Below, piece after piece: positions 25,201-33,465 of a stretch of 64,000 bases of DNA. The number at the start of each line of letters is the position of its first letter. The stretch's first letter is position 1. The stretch lies in NCBI GenBank assembly GCA_004352715.1, contig SCFE01000110.1, forward strand, positions 936,138 to 1,000,137. Direction: 5' to 3'. The notes beneath the pieces were generated by a model. It was not told where the DNA came from, ran no database searches, and saw nothing but the letters and a program-made list of their open reading frames with translations. The translations under genes were made by a program, and so were the position numbers. This DNA comes from Hofstenia miamia (Eukaryota > Xenacoelomorpha > Acoela).

Positions 25201-28033
25201 TCAATTTTGTTGTTTTCATTGGAATTAGTAATGCGTATATTTCAATGGTTTCTCCACTTTTCTATTTAACACTAATTATTGTGGAAAATGCAATGATTTA
25301 ATTTTATTTAAAGGGTTCCTTGTATTTTTTAATATATCAATCTTCAAAATGTAGATTATGTAATAATCTGAATGTTAGTACAAAAATTGAACAGAGTTAA
25401 GTTAAATTTAGTTTAATTTCTAAAATATATTGTAGCGGTGGTTCCTAGAATTGGCAATCGTCATTCATCAATAAAGAATTGGGCGAAGCTTACCGAAAAA
25501 GAAGAAAACAATATAGTGACGTCAATTGTTTACTATTTAAAATTTTGTTAATTCATGAGGTAGTTCTGCTACCTGTGCACATTTACTATTATTTATACTT
25601 GTTAAAAATTAGGGAAAAACTATGTAGGCCTTTTCAATAATACTTTTGGTTTAGTAAAATCGGTTGTGTTTTCCTTTTCTCTCAAATTATTGCCCATTTC
25701 ATTATTAGAAGCTAAATTCGTTTTCTATCGAGGAAGAGTTGGGGTAGGTCTGAGGCAGTACAAGTGCGGCAGCCTTGCGATCTATGCTCGGTTCTTCCAG
25801 GATCAATTTTGATGGCATTTATTCTCAATTATACAGTTTGGTTTTATTCAATGGCTGTGAAGATCTGCGTGGCAATAGCCATATTGTGTTCAAGCTAAAC
25901 TCTATTGTGTAATTTACTACTCATGTGCTCGATACTTAGCTAGGTTAACTATCTCCCAGCTGATCGTTAGCATTATTCACATGCTAATTCATTTATGCAG
26001 TTTTCTTAACATTATTTTCTGTCGGTGCTTGCAAACAGTTATTTATGCTTTGAACTATAGATGTTGCTCATATTATGCTAATGCTCTAACACTAATTAAG
26101 TCGATGCTACAATATTATTATTGGTCATATGCTATCTTCCTTGCAAAGAAAGAATGTTTTTATAATTAGGTCCTTTAAGTAATTGTGCACATTAATATAT
26201 TTTTAGATTGTTTGTTGCATTTATTCTAAAGAATTGTATTTGCTTTTATTTAAATATTTGAAATTTCAGAAATTGGTTTATGAAAGCCCCTTTTTTCGTT
26301 CTAAGCCAAAGATTTCGTAGGTAGCCCCTAACAAAGATTATTCTAGTTCATTAAGTTAGGCATCGTACAAACCAAACACCCAGATTGAGGTAATTGAGTG
26401 GTTTTTTGTTTATGTATCATATGCATTATTTATACCAACATAGCTCTATCAAGTTTATTGGAAATTAAACATATACATATACCTAGAAGTGCTAGTTAAG
26501 TATTGCAACAATTTGAGTCACAGATATTGAGGCATGGCCCACAGTTTACTATTTGTAATTCGATCACTCCTTTTTTTATTTTTGACTTCACAGTGACTAA
26601 TACACATTCCCTATTGAGTCGTTTCTGAAAGTTTTATTTAATTCTAATATTAGCAATATTTAGCCTGCTGTTGTTAACGAATCTGAACTATCCACTTTGG
26701 AAATTGCATTTTTGGTAACCAGTGTGTTTATTTTTCTGGTAGCTTTGGTCTTTTTGTTACTTCTCTTCTTCCTTGCTGCCGCGTAAGATTTTCAATAATA
26801 ATTAGTAATTTGAGCGATTTTACACATAAGCATAGATTTTTCGGTTTATCATTCTTGTAAGTTGCGCTGTTTGATTGGATGGGTACAACTGTCCGCTATT
26901 TTTGGTTATCAAGAAAAACAAACATTATATAATTATCAAATAATGGTGAATTATTCAACAGTATAAAAACAACTTGATTTCGTTATTGTTCTATATATTA
27001 GTTTAATAATTTATTAATATTCTGTTCAAATTTATTGGACACCATTGCCGGAGATCCCTTTTAAGTATTTTAAGTGATTTTACCTCAAAATGCTATCTTC
27101 TTCAAATTAGGGATTTTATTAACATAAAAAGCATCAAAATACAAAAGCGATGTTTGAGTAAACAGAAATTTGATTTCTTACAAAGATAATAACTCCATTC
27201 ATGATTGGACAAATATGTTGGTACTCCCGTATTTTTACGGTATGTTTTTGTGTTAAATTAGTTGAAATTAATATCGATAATGGATCAAGACAACTTTGTA
27301 AATATGCATTTTTTCGTAACGATTTAATTGTGTCGTTTCGTTTTTTTATTGAAACTGCTTTGTTAACTCTAATTGATGTATTATTTAGGTCAAAAAAGAA
27401 AGTTCAGAAGTATATGTTTCAACGCTTTAAGGAACAAGAAGCCAACGAAATTGATAAGCAGTTTCCTGGAACCAACAAGCACACATATGATGGGTAGGTT
27501 TCGTAGACTTTAAATTATTTTTGAAGTTTTGTTCGTAAATTAATTCTGGCGAGACCTATTGCTATAGTGCAAAATAATTTTATATATTTTTATCAAGATA
27601 ACATTCTTATCATTTGAATGCAGCCTTTATCACATTTAGTACTGCCCCTTAAGAGGGTCCTCTGATAAGTCTATTCTTGGACAATTTGCTATTGTTTTCT
27701 CAGATTTGAAGAGGTTCTTAGTTTTTTTCTTTTTTAATAAAATAAATTTAAATTTCATATCAATTTCTTTGTTTACATATAAAAAAAAATTATGAGACTT
27801 GTTTTTTTAGATCAAATCCATTGTGGAATAACACCATGCACTCTCAACATGTGGATGACAATGATAATGCTGAAGTTATTAGCAGAAACAACATTGAAAT
27901 CGCCAAAAACTCTTTTACTCCAGAATCATTAAGGATCTTTGAAAGTCTGGATACCCCTATTCCTTCACCAAAAGTGGAGAATCATCACAGCAGGAACTAT
28001 TTCAAACGCGACTCTGCCTTTTATAAGTTATGA
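8110..28033 (+). CDS. CDH23: cadherin-23 ortholog, 3' part (18 exons)
   Basis: This is a calcium-dependent adhesion protein of the CDH23 family, a single-pass plasma membrane protein whose vertebrate member forms the upper part of hair-cell tip links. The 18 exons join to 1266 codons plus TGA with every phase matching. Nine inter-repeat linkers are visible in order: DINDNPPEF, DANDNTPIW, DINDSPPIF, DVNDNLPVF, NLNDNAPVF, DVNDHKPIF, IKGNEAPKF, DVFDELPEF, DINDNAPVF. They give about 9.5 EC repeats, probably the counterparts of the last ones of 27. The family assignment rests on the C-terminal part: NDQRVKI, LSNITGAIVN, the IDKNKANLVKLY segment, one helix, then TNKHTYDGSNPLW. From memory, human CDH23 has close equivalents at each place in the same order. 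The 5' part lies outside the window. The tail is far shorter than the vertebrate one. Confidence 0.9.
8762..9040 (+). CDS. CDH23: cadherin exon 2: EC repeat
   Basis: Acceptor TTTATTTAG, donor GTAATT, phase 1 at both ends. It encodes FGIQRIDNF, LDREVEPRV, the linker DANDNTPIW and the next repeat up to ASDVDEG. The linker ends in W where F is usual. Confidence 0.87.
9054..9135. mobile_element. 82-bp hairpin MITE with TTAA ends
   Basis: Two arms of about 35 bases, TTAAGGTGTATTCCCACTAT... and its inverse ...ATAGTGGGAACACACCTTTAA, are nearly perfect complements around a short loop. Both ends lie at TTAA, the target used by piggyBac-type elements. It sits in the 181-bp intron between cadherin exons 2 and 3 and starts only 14 bases after the donor. 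Confidence 0.75.
9222..9956 (+). CDS. CDH23: cadherin exon 3: two EC repeats
   Basis: At 735 bases this is the longest exon of the gene. Acceptor TACTTTAG, donor GTATTG. It completes one repeat (FTISSDTGEL, LDRETYSTY, linker DINDSPPIF), holds a whole repeat (ASDADNDS, IDREIADEL, linker DVNDNLPVF) and begins another (ASDADENAE). It ends in phase 1. Confidence 0.9.
10036..10391. mobile_element. MITE with CGGCCAGG termini
   Basis: The left end ACTTACTTAAGATACGGCCA is inverted at the right end, where the complement reads GGCCTACTTAATATACGGCCA. The 355-bp body has no coding sequence. A related left end with the same order of words occurs at 46527-46600. It lies in the cadherin intron between exons 3 and 4. 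Confidence 0.6.
10695..10916 (+). CDS. CDH23: cadherin exon 4: EC repeat and linker
   Basis: Acceptor GGTTTAG, donor GTGATT. It encodes IVYLNGSLDYE (LDYE replacing LDRE), VACDGNSPS, the linker NLNDNAPVF and the start of the next repeat (VYEVDVKED). The linker has N where D is usual at its first position. Confidence 0.87.
11290..12514 (-). mobile_element. hAT-type element with perfect 8-bp target duplication
   Basis: The flanks are GTTCAGGC on both sides (11282-11289 and 12515-12522), a perfect 8-bp duplication. The termini are TATGGCTGAGT and, inverted, TAGGGCTGAGT, followed by many ACAGGATAA words near both ends, probably transposase-binding repeats. On the minus strand, short pieces such as NVLHP near 11700 recall hAT transposases, but no reading frame survives. 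It lies in the large cadherin intron between exons 4 and 5. Confidence 0.8.
12782..12867 (+). CDS. CDH23: cadherin exon 5: part of an EC repeat
   Basis: Acceptor TTATTTAG, donor GTAAGT. It encodes ALDKDIGKFGKIKY and FRIDPDS and ends in phase 0. The next intron is only 42 nt. Confidence 0.85.
12910..13026 (+). CDS. CDH23: cadherin exon 6: part of an EC repeat
   Basis: Acceptor TAGTTTAG, donor GTATTG. It starts at GGA so that FRIDPDS is followed by GIISL, restoring the family's SG-I motif. A later CAG at 12925-12927 would lose six residues and break that motif, so I prefer the upstream site. It encodes AIDFEIQPKYTL and ends in phase 0. Confidence 0.82.
13174..13200. repeat. (TA)n microsatellite
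   Basis: TA run in the intron between cadherin exons 6 and 7. Confidence 0.95.
13803..13980 (+). CDS. CDH23: cadherin exon 7: linker and half EC repeat
   Basis: Acceptor TTATTTTAG, donor GTATTA. It encodes the linker DVNDHKPIF (H in place of the last N), ATDADSQLYGRI and YEILSSQS, ending in phase 1. Confidence 0.87.
14303..15887 (-). mobile_element. hAT-type transposon with transposase remnants
   Basis: The ends are CAGTGTTGGCA and, inverted, CAGGGTTGACA. The flanking 8-mers TTTGCTAT and GTTATTAT match at 5 of 8 positions, a weathered target duplication. On the minus strand near 14560-14700 the hAT C-terminal dimerisation region is readable (PLSAGLERISCSMGF, then VRNQLSP). A possible N-terminal part (LVDRLRKHF) lies near 15590. 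The frames are broken throughout. Its right end is 65 bp before the acceptor of cadherin exon 8. Confidence 0.75.
15953..16155 (+). CDS. CDH23: cadherin exon 8: degenerate EC repeat
   Basis: Acceptor GATTATTTTAG, donor GTAGTT. It encodes VPFKINNETGNI and ends after the linker-like IKGNEAPKF with phase 0. The repeat lacks the LDRE motif (LSPSIKEY stands there), and the linker lacks the acidic residues of DxNDN. An in-frame CAG acceptor at 15913 would add 13 hydrophobic residues and is less likely. Confidence 0.82.
16421..16594 (+). CDS. CDH23: cadherin exon 9: part of an EC repeat
   Basis: Acceptor TTTGTTTAG, donor GTATGG, phase 0 at both ends. It encodes ARDPDALNNNENV, VPFILNKTTGEL and ALDYESE. 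Confidence 0.86.
17124..17315 (+). CDS. CDH23: cadherin exon 10: linker and start of next repeat
   Basis: Acceptor ATTCATAG, donor GTAAGC, phase 0 at both ends. It encodes TTYALSIEAEDN, the unusual linker DVFDELPEF (F and E in place of N and N) and ATDPDQN. Confidence 0.86.
19121..19140. repeat. (TA)n microsatellite
   Basis: TA run in the 3.3-kb intron between cadherin exons 10 and 11. The rest of that intron shows no exon. Inverted GGATAA words near 18200 and 18790 might mark another weathered element. Confidence 0.95.
20651..20971 (+). CDS. CDH23: cadherin exon 11: EC repeat and linker
   Basis: Acceptor GTATTTTAG, donor GTGATT, phase 0 at both ends. It encodes FGVDKTSGQVKL, LDRENIDSHL, an insertion with two SC/NSS-type sites before the last strand, the canonical linker DINDNAPVF and the start of the last repeat. 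Confidence 0.88.
21546..21773 (+). CDS. CDH23: cadherin exon 12: last EC repeat
   Basis: Acceptor AATTTTAG, donor GTAAGT, phase 0 at both ends. It encodes ATDADKEGNNEI, INPTTGDIKT and EVMATDG. No LDRE motif is present (VGYVNFVQG stands there), and the next exon lacks a DxNDN linker, as expected of the membrane-proximal repeat. Confidence 0.87.
21953..23231 (+). mobile_element. mariner-like transposon, 1.28 kb
   Basis: The termini are CAGGTGTAAAATCTAAA and, inverted, CAGGGTGTAAAATCTAAA. TA lies immediately outside on both sides (21951-21952 and 23232-23233), the target duplication of the Tc1/mariner superfamily. It lies in the cadherin intron between exons 12 and 13, in the same orientation as the gene, and was inserted at the edge of a TA run. 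Confidence 0.9.
22067..23134 (+). pseudogene. mariner-superfamily transposase, broken
   Basis: One frame of 355 codons runs from ATG at 22067 to TAA at 23134, but it is interrupted by TAA and TGA near 22079-22087, TGA near 22156 and TAG at 22733-22735. It holds the N-terminal helix-turn-helix region (SLRRVALATGMSHQSVY) and the catalytic motifs FSDEAHF, FMHDGAPPH and PRSPDVTPCGYFLWG. In this group the third catalytic acid is the residue after TPC. Here it is G (GGT), one transition from GAT, so the copy is catalytically dead apart from its stops. The DNA-binding half is more damaged than the C-terminal half. Confidence 0.87.
23370..23458 (+). CDS. CDH23: cadherin exon 13: membrane-proximal domain
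   Basis: Acceptor TTTGTTTAG, donor GTAAGT. It encodes NDQRVKIILDVPP and ends in phase 2. An upstream acceptor at 23349 would run into TAG, so 23370 is required. The following intron is 42 nt. Confidence 0.87.
23501..23587 (+). CDS. CDH23: cadherin exon 14: membrane-proximal domain
   Basis: Acceptor TTATTTAG, donor GTAAGC, phase 2 at both ends. It encodes TLSNITGAIVNVDS, nearly the same as the human CDH23 segment I recall (LLSNITGAIVNTDN). This is the best single piece of evidence for the family. Confidence 0.9.
23753..24752. other. assembly gap of exactly 1000 N
   Basis: The run follows a TA tract and lies inside the intron between cadherin exons 14 and 15. The round number suggests a default gap size. 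The splice phases across it match (2 and 2), so no coding exon needs to be hidden here. Confidence 0.95.
25005..25140 (+). CDS. CDH23: cadherin exon 15: membrane-proximal domain
   Basis: Acceptor CGATTTTAG, donor GTAACA. It encodes SDILIHCVDPETN, MDVSEVLNLIDKNKANL and ends in phase 0. Human CDH23 has a corresponding NRDTNRILDVDRVIQMIDENK stretch by memory. Confidence 0.9.
25427..26115 (+). mobile_element. MITE copy B, 689 bp, uninterrupted
   Basis: Full-length copy of the element at 1310-2986, with the termini ATATTGTAGC and GCTACAATAT, a perfect 10-bp inverted pair. No coding sequence is visible. It lies in the cadherin intron between exons 15 and 16 and shows what copy A looked like before the hAT insertion. 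Confidence 0.8.
26664..26782 (+). CDS. CDH23: cadherin exon 16: transmembrane helix
   Basis: Acceptor CAATATTTAG, donor GTAAGA. It encodes PAVVNESELSTLEIAF followed by a strongly hydrophobic run of about 24 residues (VTSVFIFLVALVFLLLLFFL). It ends in phase 2. Confidence 0.88.
27389..27493 (+). CDS. CDH23: cadherin exon 17: juxtamembrane cytoplasmic part
   Basis: Acceptor TTATTTAG, donor GTAGGT. It opens with the basic SKKKVQKY that follows the helix and ends in PGTNKHTYDG, matching the conserved NTNKYSFDG of vertebrate CDH23 as I recall it. Confidence 0.88.
27811..28033 (+). CDS. CDH23: cadherin exon 18: C-terminus and stop
   Basis: Acceptor TTTTTTTAG. It encodes SNPLWNN and a polar tail ending in FYKL, then TGA at 28031-28033. 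The cytoplasmic region totals about 108 residues. The last residues fit a hydrophobic-x-hydrophobic (class II) PDZ ligand, an inference. AATAAA occurs near 28818, a possible but distant polyadenylation signal. Confidence 0.87.
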
Positions 28034-29141
28034 ACAATTGTAAATGTGTAGGAGTGTGAATACTCAGTTATTCGTATTAGCAATCATTCAATACAATGAG
28101 CTTTGAATAATCCAATTTTATTCATATTTACAAACTTCCAAGCGATTGTTTTCATTAACGCAATCCGAAATGTAAAGTACGACACAGGGATTTCATAGAA
28201 AACTAGGTTATTTTTTTTGTCTAAGCTTTCATTTTTTATTTCTGATAAATATGTGCACTTTTCAAAATATTCTAGGTTTTCAGTGCGTACAATTAGTAAT
28301 TCAAAGTTAGTATCATTTATTTACTGTTATCACACTCCTGAATAATATGTGTAAATATTGATTTTTGAAAATTTGATTTGTAAAAAATACATGTATTTGT
28401 AGTTCAAGGTTCCTCTAATTACATAAGTTCTTAGAGATAACTGCTGCAGAAGGTTGATTTTGAATCAAAATGTCTGCATATCTATGTACCAATTCCAATT
28501 AATTAAAAATTTTCATACATTGTCTGTCTAAAATGGTGACTAAGTATATAATAGATCGTGGCAATTGGAAAGAATTATTGACAAAATTTAAATATACTCG
28601 TAAGAATTACTTTTTGGTAATCGGAAACTCATTTTTTATTCGTTATATACGATTTTGGGTGTTTGTTACTCATAAATGTATTTAACAGTTAAAGTGCTTT
28701 TGGCGACGTTACTTATATCTGTATATGTAATTAAAGCTTCAATATTTTTATCTCATTCCATAGCCTGTTGTGTAGTCGCCTGGATGAGAAGTGTGCTTAA
28801 GTTAGACTGTTATCACAATAAATTTAAATAAAATCACGTTGCATCAAAATCTTATTAACAAAGAGAAACAACTGCAAATAATGACTATGACACTTCAGGA
28901 GGTGATAGCTTTACAAATTTTATAAGTATCTAGAAAAAAAGAAGAATATCTTTATTTAGCACAGTGCTTGAATTCAACAAAATTGCTGTTTTCTGTACCA
29001 AACGTGTCACGAAACATGTACAAAAAATAAAAATTTAAAAATATTTCTTTTATATAATATTAGTCAGTTATCTTAGCTTTTATGTCAAAGTTCGTAGAAT
29101 TTGAACTTTTTTCCATGAATTATTTATTAATTTTGGTACAT
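28034..29141. other. 3' flank of the cadherin gene, no other gene seen
   Basis: Probably 3' untranslated sequence followed by intergenic DNA. It is AT-rich, with no domain in any frame. Confidence 0.5.
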
Positions 29142-29731
29142 ATGTTAGGCCAAGGCCTACTGTAATCATGGCCTGGCGATTTACAGTAAAATTAACAAAA
29201 ATGAGGCCACAAACACACTTCGCTGCAGACCAAGATTTGATGAAAACAAATCACTTTGAATAACCAAATCAAAGAATTAGCTATTTTATATATCTATGTA
29301 CCTTTTGGAGCGATTTGCTTCTTTGAAAATTGCAAAAACCACCCTCAAATATAACGAGGCCATTAAAAATAAACAATCTTTCTGCATATCAAAATGTATG
29401 ATTTGACCTCATAAAAATCAGTCAATATAGATATAGACAAACAAAAATGTGGTTCTAACCTTTCTACTTTGAGATTAATTTTTCTAGAAATTTAACTTAC
29501 TTCTTTGCTTGTGAAGACCTTTAATTGTTTGAAGAACCCTTTTTTTGTTGCCAAGCAAATGCAATGGTTGTAATTCCACAAATTTGATGGGAATTTTTTA
29601 TATTCTTTGTATTGCATATTTGGACAAAACTTTACACTAATTCCCTACATGCAAGAGTATTTTTTTTCTATTTTCCGTTTTTTGTACTTCAAATCGCCAG
29701 GCCGTGATTAAAGTAGGCCTTGGTTAGGCAT
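29142..29731. mobile_element. MITE with CCAAGGCCTACT termini, about 590 bp
   Basis: The left end has CCAAGGCCTACTGTAATCAT then GGCCTGGCGATTT. The right end inverted has CCAAGGCCTACTTTAATCAC then GGCCTGGCGATTT. The arms are about 45 bases long. No coding region is visible. Partial relatives lie at 4480-5215. Confidence 0.7.
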
Positions 29732-29991
29732 ACGTTAGTTATTCATTAGTGTGTTATTGTAAAAACTATTAATTTTTTCAACAAACATTGACCATTTAAA
29801 ATGTTAATTAGTTTATCTTTGCTCATGTTACTATTAAAACCTCATTCAAAAATAGCTGAAGAACATTATAATATTTTTTAAGTGAACGACCGAATTTAAA
29901 TATTCTAGATCTTGAAAACAAGCATTCAGAAATTTAGTGGAACTTTTTAAAACAAATTTAGAATGATTTATGAAGTTCATGCAAACGTATA

Positions 29992-30010
29992 ATATATATA
30001 TATATATATA
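29992..30010. repeat. (TA)n microsatellite
   Basis: Short TA run, followed by ATGATATGATAT variants. Confidence 0.9.
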
Positions 30011-30544
30011 ATGATATGATATATGATAAGACAATCTTTATTAAGAGAAGAGAAAACACTTAAATATAAAATGATGGTTTCTCAAAATAGCGCCATTTAA
30101 GAAAAAACAAAATATATATATTTAAGTAACAAATTTTGAATTTCTATAGTTAATAAATAAAAAAGGAATATATTATCAAAAATTAACAAAATGTTATTTA
30201 AACAAAATTCTAAATTATTTTCTTAAAATTTCACATATTCATCATTAACACGTAATAAAAGATACAATAAAGCACATTTTACAAAATTAACATTACAAAA
30301 ATAGAATATTTAAGAATCACCAAATATAAAATTTTTTTTAAAAGAACGAAAATCAATACATATAAAATTAACATTACAATGATTATTTTTTGGGTGAATG
30401 ATTGAAAAACTTGTATAATGGTTGAGTTTGTGTTCCAGATGTTACAGATTAGACAAGATTGCTTGAACCCTAACCAACATACCTTGATAAAACAAGTGTA
30501 GCATTTCCCCGCTGTAAAATTACTGACAATTGCTGGAAAAAAAT

Positions 30545-31060
30545 ATGTAGAAATCGTATTCAGATCGCTAGAGGCACTTCTGGCAGAAGAGATAAGACAT
30601 CTTGGAGAATACTTTGATACCAATTGGTGACCATCCTCCTAAAGCTTCCAATGATAGTGGTATGAAGGATATACCAGCTGCTGAACATGATTCTGCATAT
30701 TTAGTGAGTTTTCGGTTGTCTGAAACTTCCAGAGCATGACCAGCATTAGTACCCGCAAGAGAAACAATCGAAGGCTGGAGTGAACTAATTACAGTCACAT
30801 CTAGAGCGGCTGGGCGGCTAGAAGACCCCCATGGCAAAAAGATGTCCCCAGGACGAGCACACGAGACTCAGTGAGGTTAGACTTTTCAAGCATAGGAGAC
30901 AAAGCACATTTCGAAGCAGTTGAAAAAATAGCTTCTTTGAGTCGATCATAGGGCGCAATTCTTTCATCATCAACCGCGCAGGACATGGCATGATAACCGA
31001 ATAAATCCAAAGGCTTAAAGCATTTTGGACATTTTTTGTCATCATTAATTAAGGAGATGC
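30545..31060 (-). pseudogene. C-terminal end of a non-LTR-type retroelement protein
   Basis: Two overlapping minus-strand frames join by one frameshift near 30830. The first has a Cys-rich knuckle CPKCFKPLDLFGYHAMSC (C-x2-C-x8-H-x4-C) and then DRLKEAIFSTASK. The second has AALDVTVISSLQ, NAGHAL and KLTKYAES. The order knuckle, then DVTV and K-x3-Y, resembles the region of R2/NeSL-like elements where a restriction-enzyme-like endonuclease follows the reverse transcriptase. That placement is inference. The reverse transcriptase itself is not visible to the right of it. Confidence 0.65.
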
Positions 31061-31919
31061 CAAGCCGATAACAAAATAAAACACAAAAATCAAATAACGC
31101 ACACATAAATACAAGTGAGTTTCAAAAAATATGCATGCTAAAACTAACATAAAAAGGCTGTTTTCCACAAGATTATAGGAGGTAGTTTCCAATTCATCAG
31201 TTAATTCCACAATGCTCACATCAAGATGATCTTGAACTTGAGTGAAAATCACAATAACTTCAATACTAGAAACAAATGTGATTGCCAATAATTTAGTTCA
31301 ATAACGACCAACACTTTGTATGTAGGCGTTTGCATCTTCTTGCATATCCTAATTAAATATAATAATCAATCTTTCAAAAATCCATTCCACTGCCTAGAAC
31401 ATTTGTTACAACATAAATTCGCTTTCGGAAATCCAGATAAGACTACAATTATTCTTGTTTCATTCTCAAGGTAAATACTCTAGCAGAAAAATTCTGATCG
31501 AATAAATATTCGGTCAGGATTACGCATCTTGGAACAGAAATAAAATACTTTAATTTCAAATAAGAACTGTCAGTGTCATTTGAGGTAGTGGCTGGCGAGA
31601 GTTAGGTGATGATCAAATTCAAGTCTGGAAATTACATGGGGTCATTTAGTTCCACGAATGCAGAGGATCATGCTTTGTAACAAGGAGAAGGTAAATTTGC
31701 ATCTTATCCAGTTGCAGGTTACGGAATAGTCGGTATCCCTTTTATCAGCAATTAACCTCAAAGTCGTTTTAGAAACTTTTCAGTGATCTGCGATGCTCCA
31801 CCAGATGCAATGAACACCAGTAGGTTAAATGAGGCATGTTCAATTTCTATTACTCTCTCTTGGTATGGCCTTGTTTTTTCAGTTTTATTGGCTCTAAGAG
31901 TTTCTGCTGCAGGTCTTCA

Positions 31920-32704
31920 AGCATTGCAGTTCGTTACATTGAACTTGGAGTTCCTCAAGGAACCATCAGTGGTCCTGTTTTTTTAACTATGCTGTCGATA
32001 ACACCTATCAAATAAAAGACACAGTTAACTTCTCATTATCAGCTTTTGCTGACAATAATACTCTTATTGTACCTGTCTTGTACGATGTTGGCGACAAGAG
32101 CAATTTTGTAATCAATTCTCTTGAGGCTCATTTTTTATCCAAGAACCTTCATTTTAATCATAGCAAGACGAATGAACTTCTCATTAACATTGGTAAAACT
32201 CTGTCCCTGAGTTGCTTGGTGTGTACTTTGACAAGGCACTTTCATTTTCTCATCACATCAGGAGCATGGCTAAAAAAGCTGCTAGTAAGTTGTATTTTGC
32301 TGAAATTGAAACATCTTGGATTTAGCCAATATGAACTATAAACACTATGCTATGCATAAAATCCCTTATGCTGCTCTTAGATAAAGTTCAGAAAAAGCTT
32401 TACGTCTTAAAAATCAAATTATACCCCTATTGAAAAAATCATAACCAACGTTGATAATAGGCTTCTTCAGGAGATACCGACATCTGAGAATCATGTACTG
32501 CAAGATATTCTGCCTCAACGCTCACGTTATGGAACTAGTCGACTGCATGGGAGGCTCCCTGGAGTAATCAAAACTAACTCTGAACGAAAACTTTCTCTAT
32601 TTCCATATCAGCTCCTTTGTGGAATGAAAATCTAGTATTTCTATAACTTAAATGGATGTTTTTATCCGTTTTAAAATAAAAGTTTATTATTATTTTATTA
32701 TTGG
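31920..32704 (+). pseudogene. reverse transcriptase fragment of a LINE, 3' end
   Basis: It holds the reverse transcriptase motif LGVPQGTISGP near 31935, the catalytic loop as FADNNTLIV near 32045 (normal FADD, second D replaced by N), and LLGVYFDKALSFSSHIRSM near 32210. At least two frameshifts separate these pieces, one in a T run near 31980. After the last readable part comes AATAAAA and a TTATTATTATT tail ending near 32703, which fits the 3' end of a LINE. The 5' part is missing. Confidence 0.8.
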
Positions 32705-32934
32705 TGGCTGCAAATATGTTGCTAGTTCATTGAAAAATTCTTACATTTAATTTGATTTTTGCTAACATCCAATATACAAAACGGATAGAATATTCGCCAG
32801 TTTTATTGTACCATTTTAGAATCTCCAACCAGGCCCATTAAAAGTAAATTAAATCTTTTAATTATATTCTTAGTCCATTTGATGGGAAGAAATCTAACTA
32901 ATCTAATCACTACAGGGATTTGTTGCATGCCAAT

Positions 32935-33465
32935 AACTTAAATTACTTGGTTGAATAACATCCACTATTTAGGTGAAGTTTCCATGAAGTGATTTCTGTT
33001 GGTGGGAATCTGTCTGGCACAACAAGTATTCCAGTTCAACAATTCTGACTTGAAGTTTCACCAATACTCAGCTCAGAGAGTAATTATTATGTGTACCCTA
33101 GCTTACAGCAGTGTGGATAGTAAGCATGACACAATTAGACTTATCTCTCTTGTGGTTTTGTATTGATGTATAGATTAACTAATTGAATACACCATTGATT
33201 GTGTTGTGCAATGTGACAGTTCACTAGCTCCTTATTGCATAGAGTAATAAAAGATAATTATTAGCACTAAGCTGCTACTACCAAAAAACTATCAGCAGAA
33301 CAATGTATATAACTAAGTAAATAGCAGATTCCTAGCCTACATATAATATTAACTAGATATACCATAGTTGCATTATCAGTTACTTTATAGTCAACAATTT
33401 GGATCTAAAAACATTAAGATAAATCCTATGTTTGGCTAACTAGCCACTTCCAAATTTATTATGAG
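32935..33465 (+). repeat. diverged third copy of the 34-kb/37-kb repeat
   Basis: It shares ordered words with 37140-37620: CACTATTTAGGTGA, TTCCAGTTC, CTCAGCTCA, TTATGTGTACCCTA, then TTTGGATCTAAAA with ATTAAGATAA. It has the same orientation as the 37-kb copy but is much more diverged. Confidence 0.6.
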
